The position numbers and the translations under genes were made by a program. DNA of 64,000 nucleotides, from assembly GCF_030817215.1 (NCBI RefSeq), contig NZ_JAUSZA010000001.1, positions 6,670,501 through 6,734,500 on the forward strand, read 5' to 3'. The notes under the pieces were generated by a model. The model did no database searches. It saw nothing but the letters and a program-made list of their open reading frames with translations, and was not told the origin of the DNA. The stretch comes from Paenibacillus sp. V4I3 (lineage in GTDB: Bacteria; Bacillota; Bacilli; Paenibacillales; NBRC-103111). Positions within the stretch are counted from its first letter, which is position 1; each line of letters starts with the position of its first letter. Shown here one piece after another: positions 27,533 through 35,977 of the stretch.

Positions 27533-28447
27533 CTAGAATAACTTCGAGTCATTATCAACCCGGCGGACAACCCAATTGAAGAAAAGAATGGTGATAAAAC
27601 CCATTACCGACTGGAATAATGCTACTGCCGCCGCATTGCTGTAGCTGTTCATGTTTCCGACATCCCTCAAGGATCGGTACGTGTAAGTATCGATGACATC
27701 CGTAGCCTTGAAGAGCAGAGAATTGTCTCCTATAATTCCATAAATCAAACCAAAATCACCATAGAAGATACGTCCCAGCGCTAAAAGTGTCAGTACGATA
27801 ATGGTCGGCCGGAGCAGCGGCAGGGTAATATGCCAGATCTGCTGCCATCTCTTGGCACCATCGATTCTTGCGCTTTCATAATATTCTTCAGAGAACCCGG
27901 TTATCGTCGCAAGATAAATAATCGAACCCCACCCGGCTCCCTTCCATACGAATATGAATGTCAAAAGCATAGGCCAGACTGATGGCGTCTGAAACCAATC
28001 GACCGTCTGGAAACCGGCATCCTTCAACACCCGATTAATCATGCCATCCTGCCCATTAAAGAAATTCATGACCATCAGGTTAATGACGATAATGGAAATA
28101 AAATGCGGCAAAATCACAAGTGATTGGGCTACCTTCTTGAAAAACACTTGTCTAATTTCATTCAGAAGCAGGGCGATTAATAAAGAGCATATGGTACCTG
28201 CCGTAATGAATAGAAGATTCAAAAATACAGTATTTAATGTAACCGCCAACCAATCCGGACCTGTAAAAAAAAACGTAAGATTATCGAGTCCCACCCATCG
28301 GCTCCCCCAGATCCCCTTAGCAGGTATAAACTGCTTGAAGGCCAATAGATGTGCGGACATTGGTAAATAAGAAAAAATAAATACGTACACAATCACGGGA
28401 AGCGCCATAGCATACAGCCACTTGTTCTTCCTGAGTTCCAGTATCAT
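27533..28447 (-). CDS. Sugar ABC transporter permease, LplB type (second system)
   Basis: Membrane permease of about 304 residues. The start was set at ATG 28447, with GGAAAGGTGAG just upstream and the family N-terminus ILELRKNKWLYAMALPVIVY; the frame extends another 32 codons without typical sequence. The EAA loop is ESARIDGAKRWQQIWHITLP. It is separated from its binding-protein gene by an IS3-family element and a split terminator, so its expression may now depend on read-through or on a promoter from the insertion. Confidence 0.9.
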   Translation of the reverse strand: MILELRKNKWLYAMALPVIVYVFIFSYLPMSAHLLAFKQFIPAKGIWGSRWVGLDNLTFFFTGPDWLAVTLNTVFLNLLFITAGTICSLLIALLLNEIRQVFFKKVAQSLVILPHFISIIVINLMVMNFFNGQDGMINRVLKDAGFQTVDWFQTPSVWPMLLTFIFVWKGAGWGSIIYLATITGFSEEYYESARIDGAKRWQQIWHITLPLLRPTIIVLTLLALGRIFYGDFGLIYGIIGDNSLLFKATDVIDTYTYRSLRDVGNMNSYSNAAAVALFQSVMGFITILFFNWVVRRVDNDSKLF

Positions 28448-28589
28448 AATGCTCACCTTTCCTTTCGTATCTATTTGAATATTACGCATTCCTGAAGCTG
28501 CGCGTATAGTCTTGCTTTTATCAATGAGTTTGAACTGTAACACTCTATAGAGGTTCGAATTCTATCACTCACGGAAGTACGGAGTTTAC

Positions 28590-28614
28590 CAATAAAAAAA
28601 AGCCGGAGACCTTG
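28590..28614 (-). terminator. Terminator split by the IS element
   Basis: Holds the downstream arm GCCGGAGACCTTG (28602-28614, plus strand) and the T-run of a perfect 13-bp hairpin. The matching arm CAAGGTCTCCGGC is at 29896-29908, on the other side of the insertion. Removing the element and one ATT copy leaves a stem of 13 pairs with loop ATT and eight T residues. It originally lay between the binding-protein gene and the permeases. Confidence 0.9.
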
Positions 28615-28654
28615 ATTTGGTCAAGACCCCGTTTAGTGGACATTGGAAAAAGCC

Positions 28655-29548
28655 CTATGCAACAAGCTGGCGCCGGTATTCAACCGGTGTCAGCTTGTTT
28701 AGTTTTCGTTGAGCACGATCTTCATTGTAAAATTGGATAAATTCCTCGATTCGCCTTTGTGCCTCATCAATAGATCGTATATCATAGGGATAGAGTGCTT
28801 CGACTTTAAGATGAGAGAAGAAGCTTTCTATCGAGGCGTTGTCATAACAATTTCCTCGGCGTGACATGCTGATTTGGGCTCCAACCTGTGGCAGCATGTC
28901 GTGATAAGCATGAGACGTGTACTGGCTTCCTTGATCACTGTGAATGATCAATCCAGTCACGTCTTTATGTTTTTTGAATGCCTTCTTAAAGGTCTCTAGA
29001 ACAAGTGGATTGTCGTTGTTCCTACTTATATGGTAGGCAATGATTTCGTTATTCCAGAGATCCTTAACGGCTGACAGATAGATTCTTTCATCCAATACCC
29101 GATACTGGGTTACGTCGGTTACCCATTTTAGATTGGGGGCGTCTGCATTGAAATTCCGTTGTAACAGATTCTCTGCGATTCGGCCATCCTCTACGGCTGC
29201 TTGCTGACTTGTACGGTGAACATATTTGCGGCGGATAACAGCCTGAATGCCCAGCTCCTGCATTAAACGCAATACCTTCTTATGATTAACCACAAGGCCA
29301 TGCTGGCGGTACAACTCATCCTGTACGCGTCGGTAGCCGACAGTCTTGTTACGCCGTTCGAATATGGCTGTAATTTGCAGTTTCAGATCTTCGTCAGGAT
29401 CATGGTTGCTTCTTTTCAGATAGCTATAGTATCCACTACGACTGATGCCAAGGTATTGGCATAATCCTTTTATGCTTTGTCTGTTCTTCATTTGGTCGAC
29501 AACGATGTGCTTACAGTATGCACCTCCTGATTCAAGATTTGTAACCAC
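28655..29548 (-). CDS. IS3-family transposase OrfB (DDE catalytic part)
   Basis: Catalytic half of the IS150-group transposase, 297 residues. It has an HTH_21-like start (MKNRQSIKGLCQYLGISRSG) and an integrase core with Asp in KWVTDVTQY, Asp in IIHSDQGSQYTS and Glu in NASIESFFSHLK, so the DDE triad is complete. It overlaps OrfA by 61 bp in the -1 frame, as expected for a fusion protein made by programmed frameshifting. The natural OrfB start is unclear because it is normally produced by frameshift. Confidence 0.93.
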   Translation of the reverse strand: MVTNLESGGAYCKHIVVDQMKNRQSIKGLCQYLGISRSGYYSYLKRSNHDPDEDLKLQITAIFERRNKTVGYRRVQDELYRQHGLVVNHKKVLRLMQELGIQAVIRRKYVHRTSQQAAVEDGRIAENLLQRNFNADAPNLKWVTDVTQYRVLDERIYLSAVKDLWNNEIIAYHISRNNDNPLVLETFKKAFKKHKDVTGLIIHSDQGSQYTSHAYHDMLPQVGAQISMSRRGNCYDNASIESFFSHLKVEALYPYDIRSIDEAQRRIEEFIQFYNEDRAQRKLNKLTPVEYRRQLVA

Positions 29549-29817
29549 TTTTTTAGCACGTCTACCTCCAATTGTAGCCTACGGAGTTCGCGCTCTTGTT
29601 CGGTCTCCGTTCGTTTTGGATCTCCCCGACCATCCTTAAATGCGGTGTCTCCAACTTCCCGATACTTCCTCACCCATACCTTAATTCGATCTTTATCCTG
29701 AACTCCCAAATGAATAGCAATGGACCTCTGACTCCAGCCCTCCACCGTGTGAAGACGAATTGCCTCCATCTTAAGTGATTCAGGATAATGCTTAAACTTT
29801 TGCCCTTTCAAAGCCAT
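29488..29817 (-). CDS. IS3-family transposase OrfA (DNA-binding part)
   Basis: Helix-turn-helix and leucine-zipper protein of 109 residues: HTVEGWSQRSIAIHLGVQDK for DNA binding, then the heptad-rich ELRRLQLEVDVLKKWLQILN. It lies upstream of OrfB and overlaps it, giving the standard IS3 frameshift arrangement. The last residues after about position 90 lie past the likely frameshift site. Confidence 0.92.
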   Translation of the reverse strand: MALKGQKFKHYPESLKMEAIRLHTVEGWSQRSIAIHLGVQDKDRIKVWVRKYREVGDTAFKDGRGDPKRTETEQERELRRLQLEVDVLKKWLQILNQEVHTVSTSLSTK

Positions 29818-29920
29818 AAAAAAACACCCCCTAGAATTTCATCGGTTTAACCCTAGGGTTTTTCCAATGTCTATTCTAAAGGGTGCACTTCAATTCAAGG
29901 TCTCCGGCTTATTGGGCCGC

Positions 29921-31438
29921 TTACTTCTTTTTGCTGGCCAGATATGCATCCAGCTGCTTTTGATACTCCCCTTGGATTTTCTTGACATTGGCATATGCCT
30001 TATCCTTAAACTTCGCTAAACCCTCTTTTGGTTCAACCAGACCCAATACAATCGGTTCATAAAGTTCTTTGCCCGCATTGCTCAATTGTGCGACTTCGTT
30101 GGATACTGGGCTTGGATCGAAGGTGAATCCCGCGAGAATATCCGTTGTAAAATTATTAGGATCCCGCTGCCACTTGTTCAGCTTGATAACGTCTTCAGGC
30201 AAGCTGGCATCGATACGATCCAACTTGGGGTTCCAACCCCAAGCGAAAGGAATGCCGGCATAAGGGCTTGCTTTGATGGGTTTATAAAGGCCTTCGCCCG
30301 CATCTTCCCAATTTTTACCTTTTATTCCGTAGGCAAGCAAGTCGTAATTATCCTTCTGGTTCAGCCAATTGATGAATTGAATGGCGCGTTCTTTGTTTTT
30401 ACTGATAACAGGGACGGCAATAAAGTTTCCTGCTTTGAACGTTGAGGCCAGTTTCATGCTGGGATCAAACAAACTGAATGCTTCCGCAGTTGCTCCCGGA
30501 ACTGACTTTTCTAGAGAAGTTCGGGTGCTAAGACCTACACCGAAATCAAAGAAGGTTGTTACAGCCGCTTTTCCTTTAGCGAATTCCGCATTTTTGAGCA
30601 GAAGGGCATCTTTGGCAAGAATCCCATCCTGATAGAGCTTGTAATTTTGTTCGAAATTTTTCATGATCATAGGGTCCATGTTATCAAAGATATTATAGAC
30701 CTTTCCATCATTGCCTTTGGTATACAGACTCGGATAATTCAATACTGCGGTAAGATTAGCTTTCGGATCAAGCATACCTGCCATCCTCAATCCAACATGT
30801 TCAGAACCGTTAGGGATGTACGGGGTAATCTCAGGAGCCTTTTCTTTCACGGCATACATAAATTTGACCAGATCATCATAGCTCTTGATCGGAGCAATGC
30901 CCAGCTTCTCCCGGATGTCCTTGCGTATAACAAACGTCCACGGACGAATGAAATTCACTTCAAGCGGAACCGCGTACAGTTTGCCGTTTACTTTGTTGGC
31001 TTCCAGCAGCTGCGCAGAGCGATTGCTCTTAATCTCAGGTCCATACTTGTCAATGAATGAGTCTAATGGTTCGTAGAGTCCGGCGGCAATATTTTGATAC
31101 GGATTATTGTCCCAGATCAGATCGTAGTCTTCCGCGGAGGACAATGCGACTTGACGTTTTTGAAGAACATCTGCCCATGGAATAAAAACCACATTAAGCT
31201 TCACATTGAGTGGATCTGCCAGACGGTTCTCCATCTCCCCCTTGACTTCACTCCAGTTGGCCGGCGGGTCTCCAGGAAACATGATTTTCAATGTAACCGG
31301 ATTCAATTTTGCAGCCATGGTGGCTGCCGGTTTGCCAGTTTCGGATGGCTCTTCCTGTTTCGAACCGCAACCAGCCAATGTTCCCGCTAGTATAAGCGAC
31401 ACGGCCAATAACATGGATCCTTTACTTCTTAATTTCAT
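29921..31438 (-). CDS. Sugar ABC transporter solute-binding lipoprotein with DUF3502-like C-terminus
   Basis: Extracellular lipoprotein of 505 residues with signal peptide MLLAVSLILAGTLAG and lipobox Cys24. The body is a family-1 binding protein. The C-terminal 100 residues (FDPSPVSNEVAQLSNAGKEL to KKIQGEYQKQLDAYLASKKK) match the DUF3502-type end common in Paenibacillus. It is the first gene of the polysaccharide importer unit. A perfect terminator after its stop, now split by an IS, would have made it more strongly expressed than the permeases. Confidence 0.9.
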   Translation of the reverse strand: MKLRSKGSMLLAVSLILAGTLAGCGSKQEEPSETGKPAATMAAKLNPVTLKIMFPGDPPANWSEVKGEMENRLADPLNVKLNVVFIPWADVLQKRQVALSSAEDYDLIWDNNPYQNIAAGLYEPLDSFIDKYGPEIKSNRSAQLLEANKVNGKLYAVPLEVNFIRPWTFVIRKDIREKLGIAPIKSYDDLVKFMYAVKEKAPEITPYIPNGSEHVGLRMAGMLDPKANLTAVLNYPSLYTKGNDGKVYNIFDNMDPMIMKNFEQNYKLYQDGILAKDALLLKNAEFAKGKAAVTTFFDFGVGLSTRTSLEKSVPGATAEAFSLFDPSMKLASTFKAGNFIAVPVISKNKERAIQFINWLNQKDNYDLLAYGIKGKNWEDAGEGLYKPIKASPYAGIPFAWGWNPKLDRIDASLPEDVIKLNKWQRDPNNFTTDILAGFTFDPSPVSNEVAQLSNAGKELYEPIVLGLVEPKEGLAKFKDKAYANVKKIQGEYQKQLDAYLASKKK

Positions 31439-31587
31439 CGTTGTAACCCCTCCTATTTAAATGACAAACCGAGCATAGCTCCGTATCGATGGTTTGCATT
31501 CTGGCTTCGTGCATCCCGCTTGCTCGGCTTCGTGTTTGTATCATAAACGGATTGTAGATGCTCCGTATAGTCCGGTATCTATCAATC

Positions 31588-31645
31588 AGTACGAATTGTC
31601 ACAAATCAGGAGAGTACATAATTTTCAACAAACAAAGTACGAATT
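31588..31645. promoter_or_regulatory. Repeated AGTACGAATT motif upstream of the binding-protein gene
   Basis: AGTACGAATT occurs at 31588 and 31636, with a related AGTACATAATT at 31613, all on the same strand. Related motifs precede the AraC-type gene (33979-34008). These may be AraC-type direct-repeat sites, but the match is short and the second copy is close to the regulator stop codon. Confidence 0.25.
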
Positions 31646-31656
31646 TTATGCTTTGC

Positions 31657-33918
31657 TTATGTTTTTTGCATACGGTATTGGTTCGGCGTCATCCCGGTTG
31701 CTCGTTTGAATGTAGAGAAGAAGGTGCTCTTGGTTTGAAATCCGGACTGTTCCGTTATATCTGCTACGGTCCAATCGGTCGTTGTAAGCAGCTTGACGGC
31801 ATGCTCTATCCGTTGGTTTGTAATAAAATCAGACAATGAGCAATGGAAATGGTCCTTGAATATTTGTCTGGCATAGTTCACCGACATGGACACATGATCA
31901 GCGATGTCATCCACGGAGAGCATCGGATTGTGAAGATGGTTCCTCACATATTCGATCATCTCCGCAGCAACATCTTCCTTTCGGCTGGAGACATTCTTCT
32001 TGCGGTGCCAGTCTATGATCTGCAGCATCTCCTGATACATCCACAATTTTACTTCCCCAAGGGTTGCAAATTGCTCAAGGAAGGAATGGATATTCTTCAT
32101 CCCATGAAACGTTGTATGGTTCTTGAAGCTTTTCATGATCGAATAGATGATGTGAGTCAGCTGCAGCTTGCATTCCTCATAGCTTAGCTCCTGCATATGC
32201 AAGGTAAGCTCATCAAAATAGCCTTCAAGCGCCTTTTCATTCTTGAGCTGGACAGAGTGAATAACTTGCTTTAGCAAGGCTTCGTCGAGATCACTGTCTT
32301 TGCCTCGTTCATACCGCTCCAGATCTTCGGAGGTAAACACCCTGTCCTCATCATTTATGAATCTCATTAACGTTAATTCGTATAGCTGGGTATAAATAAT
32401 TGGCAGGTTCTCCTCAACATCGAGTACTGAGCTGACAGCTGCATGCACTTCTAGCTTAAGCCATTGCCGTATCTGAACCCGTACGTCCTCAATCGCTCCG
32501 ATTGCTTGTGCCATGTCGTCCTCTAAAGCAGGTGAGGAAATGAGCGCCACGATGTGATCGGTGCCGAAATCGACCGTTTCCGCTGCATACCCGTGATTCG
32601 CTAGGACTTCGGCCATAATGTTTCCCATGGCAAAGCGCAATAATTTTCGCGAAGCGAAATCATAATGCTCTTCGAAGCGTCCGTACGATTCTAGACGAAT
32701 GATAGCCATTCGGAACCATCCCGTGCTGAGAATTTGGGTTTGGTTTCTAATAAACTCTTCAATCGGTTTGGAAGACTTCGAATTAAGAATCCATTGGCGT
32801 AAGAAATCATCTTTCACCAAAGCTTTGCTGCTCTTAATCGATAAATCCAATTGTTCGATCTTATCAACGAGTGAATGGAAACCGGAATGAATCCACGCCA
32901 TCTCATTATTGGCATTCATTGTCTGCATGATAGGATGCTCTTTCCCTAGCTTGCTTTTTATTTGATGGGCCAAGTCACTAAGAGGCTTCAAGCTGCGATA
33001 CGATTGCCAAAACAAGTATAACAGCAGGGTTAACAGCAGGAAGATCGAAGAACCAATAATTTCGATCCGGATTTTGGTTACCTTTGCTTGCCATAAAGAG
33101 ATCGGCGACAAGTGATAAACATTCCATCCTTCGATAGGCAACCGTTCTGTCTGAATGGACCAGGTCTCATTGCCGGACTTCCATTTCCAGTTCTGTACTG
33201 CTGCTGATTTATCCATTTCCATTAATTCTTTCGTTAGCGCAGGTTCCGTATTACCCAGAATGAACTCCTTATTCTTGCCTTCAATATAAATTTTGTTCTG
33301 ATCTTTCTCCGATATCTGCAGCATGTTCACATTTAACAATGGTTTACTGAACAGAATCGCTACAAATCCCTGATAGTTCTGATTAGGCCCGGCTGCCGGT
33401 ACGACAAGGGCCAGAAACGTTTCTCCTTCCACCTCATGATTAACATACTGCAGATACGGTGTTTTTTGACCCTTAATGTAGTTCAACATGCTTTGGTCAT
33501 AAAAATCCTGCGTCGTGTAGATACTTGATTCTGAGGTGTAGATTTGGTCAATATTGAAGTTTATTAAATAAATACCGTGAATGAAAGGTTCGCTGCTCAT
33601 AAATTCCCTTACACTTGTCGCGGCTTTATTCAATGACAATGGGGAATAATCGTTCTTCTCCATGTTCATCCAGAGTGCAATACTTTCATCCGAATAGACT
33701 TTCAAAGCAAACTGACGTAATTTCTGCAAGGTAAATTCCGAGGTTTTAACAACTTGTTTCATTTTCTCTTGATTAGACTTGCCCATTTCATCAATTGCGT
33801 TTCGAGCGAACTGCTGACTCAGGAACATAGTGAACACTAAGGTGAGCAAGCTCACGGCAATGCAGGAATACAAAAATATGTTTAAATACATCTTCTTCGG
33901 CTTTATCCGGCTCCACAT
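31657..33918 (-). CDS. AraC-family regulator with extracellular sensor domain
   Basis: Membrane activator of about 753 residues. The start was set at ATG 33918 (MWSRIKPKKMYLNIF) behind AGAAGGGTG. Membrane segments lie near residues 12-34 and 280-300 (IIGSSIFLLLTLLLYLFWQ) and bracket a cache-like extracellular domain; a cytoplasmic linker follows. The C-terminal 100 residues are a double helix-turn-helix (LSVDDIADHVSMSVNYARQI and VADITEQSGFQTKSTFFSTF). It lies upstream of and parallel to the binding-protein gene and most likely activates the polysaccharide cluster in response to its sugar. Confidence 0.9.
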   Translation of the reverse strand: MWSRIKPKKMYLNIFLYSCIAVSLLTLVFTMFLSQQFARNAIDEMGKSNQEKMKQVVKTSEFTLQKLRQFALKVYSDESIALWMNMEKNDYSPLSLNKAATSVREFMSSEPFIHGIYLINFNIDQIYTSESSIYTTQDFYDQSMLNYIKGQKTPYLQYVNHEVEGETFLALVVPAAGPNQNYQGFVAILFSKPLLNVNMLQISEKDQNKIYIEGKNKEFILGNTEPALTKELMEMDKSAAVQNWKWKSGNETWSIQTERLPIEGWNVYHLSPISLWQAKVTKIRIEIIGSSIFLLLTLLLYLFWQSYRSLKPLSDLAHQIKSKLGKEHPIMQTMNANNEMAWIHSGFHSLVDKIEQLDLSIKSSKALVKDDFLRQWILNSKSSKPIEEFIRNQTQILSTGWFRMAIIRLESYGRFEEHYDFASRKLLRFAMGNIMAEVLANHGYAAETVDFGTDHIVALISSPALEDDMAQAIGAIEDVRVQIRQWLKLEVHAAVSSVLDVEENLPIIYTQLYELTLMRFINDEDRVFTSEDLERYERGKDSDLDEALLKQVIHSVQLKNEKALEGYFDELTLHMQELSYEECKLQLTHIIYSIMKSFKNHTTFHGMKNIHSFLEQFATLGEVKLWMYQEMLQIIDWHRKKNVSSRKEDVAAEMIEYVRNHLHNPMLSVDDIADHVSMSVNYARQIFKDHFHCSLSDFITNQRIEHAVKLLTTTDWTVADITEQSGFQTKSTFFSTFKRATGMTPNQYRMQKT

Positions 33919-33978
33919 GGTACACCCTTCTTTCTCAATGATCCACAAAAACAATATGACAGGATTCCTATTTTGTCC

Positions 33979-34008
33979 AGTATGAATCTTACCAAAGAAG
34001 TGCGAATT
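33979..34008. promoter_or_regulatory. Candidate AraC-type direct repeat before the regulator gene
   Basis: AGTATGAATC and AGTGCGAATT start 20 bp apart, about two helical turns. This is a usual spacing for AraC-type dimers. Related to the motifs at 31588-31645. Autoregulation is only a suggestion. Confidence 0.25.
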
Positions 34009-34100
34009 TTATTAAATGAGCAGAGTCTATCTTTGCTAATAAAAAAAGACATCCGGTTGTTAGATGGATATATCTTATAAATCAAATAATTTATTGAAAA

Positions 34101-34139
34101 CAAAATAACCGGAACCCTTATTTCTCAAGGAGTTCCGGT
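34101..34139 (-). terminator. Terminator after the second ABC ATPase remnant
   Basis: CCGGAAC and GTTCCGG form the stem, followed on the minus strand by TTATTTTG. It is related in sequence to the hairpin at 17953-17988. Confidence 0.7.
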
Positions 34140-34203
34140 CTTATAAACACTAAACAACTTTTTATTGTTTATTACTCACTTCATTTAAATTGATGTTCAA
34201 CTA

Positions 34204-34801
34204 TCAAGCCAACGTTCGCGCAATAGCAATACGCTGCTGCTGTCCACCAGATAGCTCTGATGGAAAATGCTTCTTACGATCCAGCAAGTCCACCGCTTCC
34301 AGTGCATGTAAAATGAGAGGCTCTCTTTCCTTTTTGCTCATTCCCCGATAAATCAAAGGCAACTCCACATTCTCGTAGGCACTTAATCTCGGCAGCAGGT
34401 TAAAATTCTGAAAAACAAATCCAATCTTCTGATTATGAATCTCAGGCAAGTTGATAATCCTTAAGCAAGTTTATTGCTTGACCATCAAGGTCATAAACAC
34501 CTTTATCTACAATATCCAAACACCGGATTATGTTCATCAGTGTGGATTTGCCGGAACCTAATGGCCCCATAATGGCTACGAACTCTCCTTGATCAATATC
34601 TAACGAGACATCATCTAATGCTTTAATCGTTTCCTCGCCTATCGTATAGTATTTACTGCGAGCGTCACCAGATGAACCGGATGCTTTCCTATTGTCTAAT
34701 CGTTCGTCGATCCTCATATATGAACTCAGTATAGTATTTCTATCGTCGATATTTTGTTCAGACCCTCGGATTTCCAAATCCGGTTCATCCTCGATTCTCA
34801 A
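34204..34801 (-). pseudogene. Frameshifted, truncated MacB/LolD-type ABC ATPase
   Basis: Starts with unusual sequence, then YYTIGEETIKALDDVSLDID, a Walker A with a replaced residue (MGPLGSGKST) and LMNIIRCLDIVDKGVYDLDG. A one-base insertion near 34445, compared with the copy at 18.4-18.8 kb, breaks the frame. The second frame continues QKIGFVFQNFNLLPRLSAYE to LSGGQQQRIAIARTLA and stops. Walker B, H-loop and the partner permease are missing, so it is not functional. Confidence 0.88.
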
Positions 34802-34872
34802 TTGTCCAATGATGCATTAAATTAACGATTTGACTTCTTAAGACAACTACTGTATCGGCAATAGCAAAAAAG

Positions 34873-35964
34873 TTAATCACAACGAGTTCGAACGCGGCGA
34901 AAATGCCCAACAATCAACATGACAATAGGAAGCGCTATAATATTGATTGGAAATACATACTTAATCCACACACGATCTGCATATTCCATGACCGAAACTG
35001 CATTTAACGGGATAATCGATATGATGAAAAGAAAGGCTGCCACAAATAGGACCAAGCTCTTTGAGTTCTTTATGTTTAAGAGCTGTGCCGTTCCATAGCT
35101 ATTAATAAAGAGATATAAGGATAATTTCACAAAAACACTGAAAATCCATATAAAAATAATCCAAACATCCATATTTTGTACAAAATCAAGAAATGAAATA
35201 AACCGAACCATCGTAAAATACGGGTAAAAAAGCTGTCCGCCCATCTTTGTTCCGAATGTGGTAATAACCATTATTGTCGATACAGTAACAAGAAGAGACG
35301 GAAACAGAATCGCCATCAATGCATACTTTAATGAACGTTCCGGCTTCAATAAAAAAGGTGTAATCATCATGATCATGATGGATTCACCGAGAAATGAGGC
35401 ATTGTGTAAGGAACCCTTTAGTATCGGTAGCAATCCGGTATCTGCATAAACGGGCAAAAGCAGCTTAAGCTTTAAATTGGTCGTGTTCAATAGAAGGGTA
35501 AACACAATTCCCAAGACGATCAACGGACCTGCTATTTCACTAAACCTGGCTATACCCTCAATACCTCCTTTGTAATTGACGTAGATCATAGCTGTAATCA
35601 TAATAATGGAAATGACCCAAGACGGAGTATCGTGAAAAAGCATTTGTTGGAGAAACTCCGACATGACCCGCAAAATTACAGCCGCGACCGTATACCAACC
35701 GGCAAAGTAAAGGAGACAGACTGTTCTGCCAACCCATTTACCCAAAATATGTTGACTGAATTGTACAATCGTTAGAGATGGGAAAAGTGAGCTTAGTTTT
35801 GTGACTGAATAAGTGATCGCCATACCGACAATTCCGGCCAGAATAAGAGAAATCCAAGCATCCTGGTTGGCTTTTTGAATGGTTGGAGCAATGGTCAACC
35901 AAATCGTCATACTAATTTCTACGGTTGCCATCAGCCAAAACAATTGCCAGTTGGATATCTTCAT
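34873..35964 (-). CDS. gerKB: Spore germination permease, GerKB type
   Basis: Inner-membrane B subunit of a GerA-type germinant receptor, 363 residues with about ten hydrophobic segments and the APC-superfamily endospore germination permease fold (YTVAAVILRVMSEFLQQMLF, IISIIPLNAVSVMEYADRVW). It starts 13 bp after gerKC behind AAAGGAGAG and is the third gene of the operon. It probably binds the small-molecule germinant. Its expression is expected late in the forespore under SigG, although no SigG promoter was identified. Confidence 0.88.
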   Translation of the reverse strand: MKISNWQLFWLMATVEISMTIWLTIAPTIQKANQDAWISLILAGIVGMAITYSVTKLSSLFPSLTIVQFSQHILGKWVGRTVCLLYFAGWYTVAAVILRVMSEFLQQMLFHDTPSWVISIIMITAMIYVNYKGGIEGIARFSEIAGPLIVLGIVFTLLLNTTNLKLKLLLPVYADTGLLPILKGSLHNASFLGESIMIMMITPFLLKPERSLKYALMAILFPSLLVTVSTIMVITTFGTKMGGQLFYPYFTMVRFISFLDFVQNMDVWIIFIWIFSVFVKLSLYLFINSYGTAQLLNIKNSKSLVLFVAAFLFIISIIPLNAVSVMEYADRVWIKYVFPINIIALPIVMLIVGHFRRVRTRCD

Positions 35965-35977
35965 TTCAGCTCTCCTT

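Larger units (their letters stand above)
28618..29892 (-). mobile_element. IS3-family (IS150-like) insertion sequence, 1275 bp
   Basis: The ends read TGGTCAAGACCCC and, reversed, TGAAGTGCACCC. They share imperfect inverted repeats running to ACATTGGAAAAA about 30 bp inside. A 3-bp target duplication ATT flanks it at 28615-28617 and 29893-29895. It encodes overlapping OrfA and OrfB. It looks intact, and its target is the exact loop of a terminator hairpin. Confidence 0.92.
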
